From an uncultured Prevotella sp. (GTDB taxonomy: Bacteria > Bacteroidota > Bacteroidia > Bacteroidales > Bacteroidaceae): a stretch of 7,083 nucleotides of DNA. Position 1 is the first letter of the stretch; every line of letters begins with the position of its first letter. Made by a program: the position numbers and the translations under genes. The DNA lies in the NCBI GenBank assembly GCA_946999025.1, contig CAMQBP010000097.1:1-7083 (forward strand). The letters run 5' to 3'. The notes beneath the pieces were generated by a model. The model saw nothing but the letters and a program-made list of their open reading frames with translations. It did no database searches and was not told the origin of the DNA. Of this stretch, positions 4,409 to 7,083 are shown in pieces.

Positions 4409-6722
4409 ATCTAGAAGTGTCATTCTCATTTTTATTTACACGAATACTTTTACTGTCATGACCAATATTATAAGTTATAGACAAACGAACACACTGCGTA
4501 TTAGGAGCAATAGTGTTTATAACCTGAATGCCTTGTCCATAATTATATGAAGATTCGAGTTTTTGTTGATTGAAAAGATCTTCTACCGTGAGCGCAAAGG
4601 CTAAATTTTTATTTTTTAGCAAGGTATATTGCATACCCATATCTATGCTCATTGAGCCTTCCTTTTTTACTTGCAATAAATTGTTTCGTGTTTTGAAGGA
4701 AGGGTTAATGTAAAAGCCAAAATTGTCTGTTATTTGATAGGAAACATACAAATTACCACTTCCATACCAATTGGCTTTTGGATTGGATTCTGACGATTTG
4801 ATTTCTTTTATCACATCATGGTAACTGAGATTTCTTAGGTAAAGATACAACGAGCCGTTAAGTTTTCCTTGCATGAAAGAAAATGGTACAGAAATATCCC
4901 CATAGAGATATAATAGGTCGGCATAATTCTTCGGTTGAGTATATCTTATTCCATTGCTATCTAAATTATAAGTCGTTCCGAATGTGTTGGAGTTTAAACG
5001 TGCTCCTAATGAAACTACAACGTATTTAAAGAGTAGGTTTTGTATTTTAAAGTCGTGTTGCATGGAAGATTTTAGGTAAGGATTTCCAATACTATACTCA
5101 TTGTCGCTATAATAAGTAATACCGGGAAGCATGGAGAAATATCCCGGACGGTTATTCTTCATTGTAAGGTATAAAGAAGTGCTGAAATTATTACTTATTT
5201 TCCAATCCATGGTTAGATATGGAGCAAAGTTCCATTCTCTATTTTTTGATGTATTCGTTGTTAAATATTTATAATGCTCATACTCTGCTCGTAGTCCCAA
5301 ATACAGCGACAAATTTTGGTGAAATCTAAATCTCCCTGACATATATAGCCCTATGATGGTTTCCCATACAGTAAAGTCAGTTTCTTTTTGAGATATAACT
5401 GTTTCACTCATTTTAGAGAAATAAGACTGGCTACCGATAGTATATACAAAGTTCGGGAGTTTCATTTTATATTGGGCTTCTACTATATGTCTATATCCTC
5501 CCATTTTTTTATCAATCATAAGAGAACTTCCCAAGCTGTTATTTGAGATTTGACTATAGTTGTCGCCACCAGTAAGCAAACCGTATGAAACTTTAAATTG
5601 ATGCTTCAACGTGTCTGCTGAAAGATACTCTATATTAGTAGAAAGCAAATCTGTCCAATCACTTATACGACGAGATGTTGATTTATCTAAAATCTCCCCC
5701 GTTTTGTATGTTTCTTGACTTTTGTGATGCAAATCATCTACATAGTAAGATGCAAAATAATTCAAACTTCCATTTAAAGCTTTAGGTGTCCAAGTAAGAT
5801 TCAGTACCCCAAAATAGGCATCTTTGTTTCGTGTCTCTTTCTGATCCAGTAATTTATCAACTTGTTCATAAGAGCATGATTCTTTTGTTCTTGTGAGAAG
5901 AGAAGATTTTGCATATCCCAAAGATGCGCTTCCCGACAAGTCTCCATATTTACCTCGTAGATCGATATAATCTCCCCACCTGTATGCCTCATTACGCAGA
6001 AGTGTTCCGTGTGTCGTATTGCTTATATTAAAACCACTTTTCACTCTTTCTTTTGTCAGGATTTCAATAGTCGCATTTTCTCCGGAGAGTCTATTTTCAG
6101 CTGTTGCCACACTTTTTATATAGATTTTTTTTAATTGGGATGCAGGGATTGATTTCAAATAGTTAAGAAGGGTACTCATCGGCATTCTTTGTTTTACTCC
6201 GTCAATGACAACAAGTGGGTCATTACCTTGAACCTTTATGCCTTCAGGTGAAATCACAATACCGGGAGTTCTCTTGAGTACATCCATAACATTGTCGGTA
6301 ATACCTAAAGTTAGTTTGCCCACATCAATACCAAGCTTTCCTTCCGCCAGAGTAATAGCTCTCTTGTATGCGGAAACGGTAACGTCCTGCAATGCTATTG
6401 CATTCTCTTTCAGAACTATTGCATTCTCAAAAACGTAATCAGAGGGAACATCAATTTGAAAAGCATGGAACCCCACAGAACTAATCTTCAAGCGCAAAGT
6501 TTCGTTCTTGTGTGAAGAGCAGTCTAAAATAAAGATCCCATCATCCTTGCTATAGGTAGAGGTGATAACTTTAGTGGTATCTGAAAGTGATACGCAAATA
6601 ACACTTGCATATTCGATAGGTGTATTGCTATCATCCACAATTTTCCCAGATATATTTTGTCCCCAAAGAGGCAATGTTGATACCATTGTAAAGAAAAGCA
6701 AAAAAATAACTTTATGATGCAT
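4398..6722 (-). CDS. Outer-membrane beta-barrel protein with carboxypeptidase-regulatory and plug-like domains
   Basis: The product has 774 residues from the ATG at 6722; an in-frame ATG at 6740 would add six. The later start puts HHK right before the hydrophobic core of a signal peptide (VIFLLFFTMVSTLPLWGQ). The order that follows, in the 774-residue numbering, is a carboxypeptidase-regulatory-like domain at about 23-106 (ISGKIVDDSNTPIEYASV), the linker LQDVTVSAYKR, a plug-like domain at about 119-224 (VMDVLKRTPGIVISPEGIKV, then PLVVIDGVKQRM), and a long run of alternating beta-strands to near the end. The layout fits the Bacteroidota outer-membrane beta-barrel family (OMP_b-brl_3, PF14905), distant relatives of TonB-dependent receptors. 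The last strand, VRLSITYNIG, is followed by a hydrophilic tail ending SRFTK. No SusD-like partner is visible. Substrate is unknown; the only same-strand upstream neighbour is a Cys-tailed peptide gene. The DNA is clearly AT-richer than mutS2. Confidence 0.88.
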   Translation of the reverse strand: MHHKVIFLLFFTMVSTLPLWGQNISGKIVDDSNTPIEYASVICVSLSDTTKVITSTYSKDDGIFILDCSSHKNETLRLKISSVGFHAFQIDVPSDYVFENAIVLKENAIALQDVTVSAYKRAITLAEGKLGIDVGKLTLGITDNVMDVLKRTPGIVISPEGIKVQGNDPLVVIDGVKQRMPMSTLLNYLKSIPASQLKKIYIKSVATAENRLSGENATIEILTKERVKSGFNISNTTHGTLLRNEAYRWGDYIDLRGKYGDLSGSASLGYAKSSLLTRTKESCSYEQVDKLLDQKETRNKDAYFGVLNLTWTPKALNGSLNYFASYYVDDLHHKSQETYKTGEILDKSTSRRISDWTDLLSTNIEYLSADTLKHQFKVSYGLLTGGDNYSQISNNSLGSSLMIDKKMGGYRHIVEAQYKMKLPNFVYTIGSQSYFSKMSETVISQKETDFTVWETIIGLYMSGRFRFHQNLSLYLGLRAEYEHYKYLTTNTSKNREWNFAPYLTMDWKISNNFSTSLYLTMKNNRPGYFSMLPGITYYSDNEYSIGNPYLKSSMQHDFKIQNLLFKYVVVSLGARLNSNTFGTTYNLDSNGIRYTQPKNYADLLYLYGDISVPFSFMQGKLNGSLYLYLRNLSYHDVIKEIKSSESNPKANWYGSGNLYVSYQITDNFGFYINPSFKTRNNLLQVKKEGSMSIDMGMQYTLLKNKNLAFALTVEDLFNQQKLESSYNYGQGIQVINTIAPNTQCVRLSITYNIGHDSKSIRVNKNENDTSRFTK

Positions 6723-6787
6723 GGACGTATTCAATAACATTTCTGTTCGATTTTATATTGCGTTTTGTTTGTAATATTATTTTAGCA

Positions 6788-6795
6788 TAAAGGTA
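6788..6795 (-). promoter_or_regulatory. Possible -7 box upstream of the outer-membrane protein gene
   Basis: The minus strand reads TACCTTTA, one base off TAnnTTTG, about 48 nt before the 6740 ATG and 66 nt before the preferred start at 6722. The rest of the 6723-6848 spacer is AT-rich and holds no other recognisable signal apart from a 7-bp inverted repeat, GTAATAT (6771-6777) and ATATTAC (6831-6837). No -33 element at proper spacing was found, so co-transcription with the small upstream gene is equally possible. Confidence 0.25.
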
Positions 6796-6848
6796 TAAAG
6801 GAGTCAATGCAATTTCGTATTAACTCTTTTATATTACACCGATCACGA

Positions 6849-7076
6849 CTATTTGCCTTGATTACAAGATTTTTGACAGCACGACTTAGGATCTTCTGGC
6901 TCTTGTTGTGAACTGTCAGTTTGTTCAGCTTCTTCTTTAGAAGAAGTGTTAGCATGAGAACTAACTCCCATCATGTGACTCATTTCTTCATCTTCCAACA
7001 TCTTATAGGCTTGATGGTACTTTTTTAGCCTTTCAATATCTTTGTCCGTAAGCTCATTCAGCCTCGTGATATCCAT
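6849..7076 (-). CDS. Small peptide with Cys-containing tail, unknown function (75 residues)
   Basis: I do not recognise this family. From the ATG at 7076 the product has three parts: a charged amphipathic helix at about 1-32 (LTDKDIERLKKYHQAYKMLE), a low-complexity Ser/Thr/Glu/Gln stretch at about 39-62, and a tail PKSCCQKSCNQGK with Cys at 66, 67 and 71. The tail is two tandem KSCxQ pentads. There is no signal peptide, membrane segment or Gly-Gly leader site. The layout, helical leader-like N-terminus then Cys-bearing end, recalls precursors of ribosomally made modified peptides, but a metal-binding tail on a small cytoplasmic protein is an equally open reading. The gene is on the same strand as the outer-membrane barrel gene, with 126 nt between them. 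Only seven bases remain upstream, with no in-frame stop (AAC and GAC precede the ATG), so the true start could lie beyond the window. Confidence 0.65.
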   Translation of the reverse strand: MDITRLNELTDKDIERLKKYHQAYKMLEDEEMSHMMGVSSHANTSSKEEAEQTDSSQQEPEDPKSCCQKSCNQGK

Positions 7077-7083
7077 GTTGTCT

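Noticed and set aside
4405..4439. Inverted repeat GTAAAT / ATTTAC near the convergent gene ends, considered as a two-way terminator
   Set aside because: Only six AT-rich pairs across a 23-nt loop inside coding sequence, so the hairpin would be unstable.
6771..6837. Inverted repeat GTAATAT / ATATTAC in the spacer between the barrel gene and the small peptide gene
   Set aside because: Seven AT-rich pairs with a loop of more than 50 nt are expected by chance in such DNA; no terminator or mobile-element end is supported.
1..7083. CRISPR arrays, tRNA or rRNA genes, insertion sequences, integrase genes
   Set aside because: No regularly spaced repeats, cloverleaf-like segments, transposase motifs or recombinase motifs were seen on either strand.

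Overview
The window looks like a Bacteroidota genome, most likely Bacteroidales and close to Prevotella. Support comes from the MutS2 N-terminus (MIYPTNFESKIGF), several matches to the Bacteroidota -7 promoter box TAnnTTTG just upstream of starts, weak Shine-Dalgarno signals, two short lipoprotein signals of the LFWSC / IFASC kind, and an outer-membrane protein with the Bacteroidota-typical carboxypeptidase-regulatory, plug and beta-barrel layout. Genus is an inference.

Layout, left to right. (1) 1-2684, minus strand, GC-rich housekeeping DNA: the first 16 codons of topB (DNA topoisomerase III) at the edge of the window, preceded 23 nt upstream by a complete mutS2. These two probably form an operon. 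(2) 2721-3403, minus strand: a type II toxin-antitoxin pair, RelE/ParE (Gp49-like) toxin first and HTH antitoxin second, joined by an ATGA overlap. It sits only 36 nt upstream of mutS2. (3) 3404-3644: a divergent control region with a promoter for the toxin-antitoxin pair and another for the next gene, plus repeated GAAA-N-TTTC half-palindromes. (4) 3645-4408, plus strand: a 172-residue acidic lipoprotein of unknown function, a weak hairpin, and a 48-residue mini-lipoprotein that may be the remnant of a longer gene. (5) 4398-6722, minus strand, AT-rich: a TonB-receptor-like outer-membrane beta-barrel protein whose 3' end overlaps the mini-lipoprotein end by 11 bp. (6) 6849-7076, minus strand: a 75-residue soluble peptide with a helical N-terminus, a Ser/Gln/Glu-rich middle and a Cys-containing tail made of two KSCxQ pentads.

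The break in base composition near 2700 separates conserved chromosome (mutS2-topB) from a patchwork of accessory genes. The part that most resembles an undescribed system is the Cys-tailed peptide directly upstream of, and in line with, the outer-membrane barrel gene. That pairing could be a small exported or modified peptide with its own outer-membrane protein, but the upstream neighbours needed to judge this lie outside the window. A second point of interest is whether the toxin-antitoxin repressor also controls the divergent lipoprotein gene.
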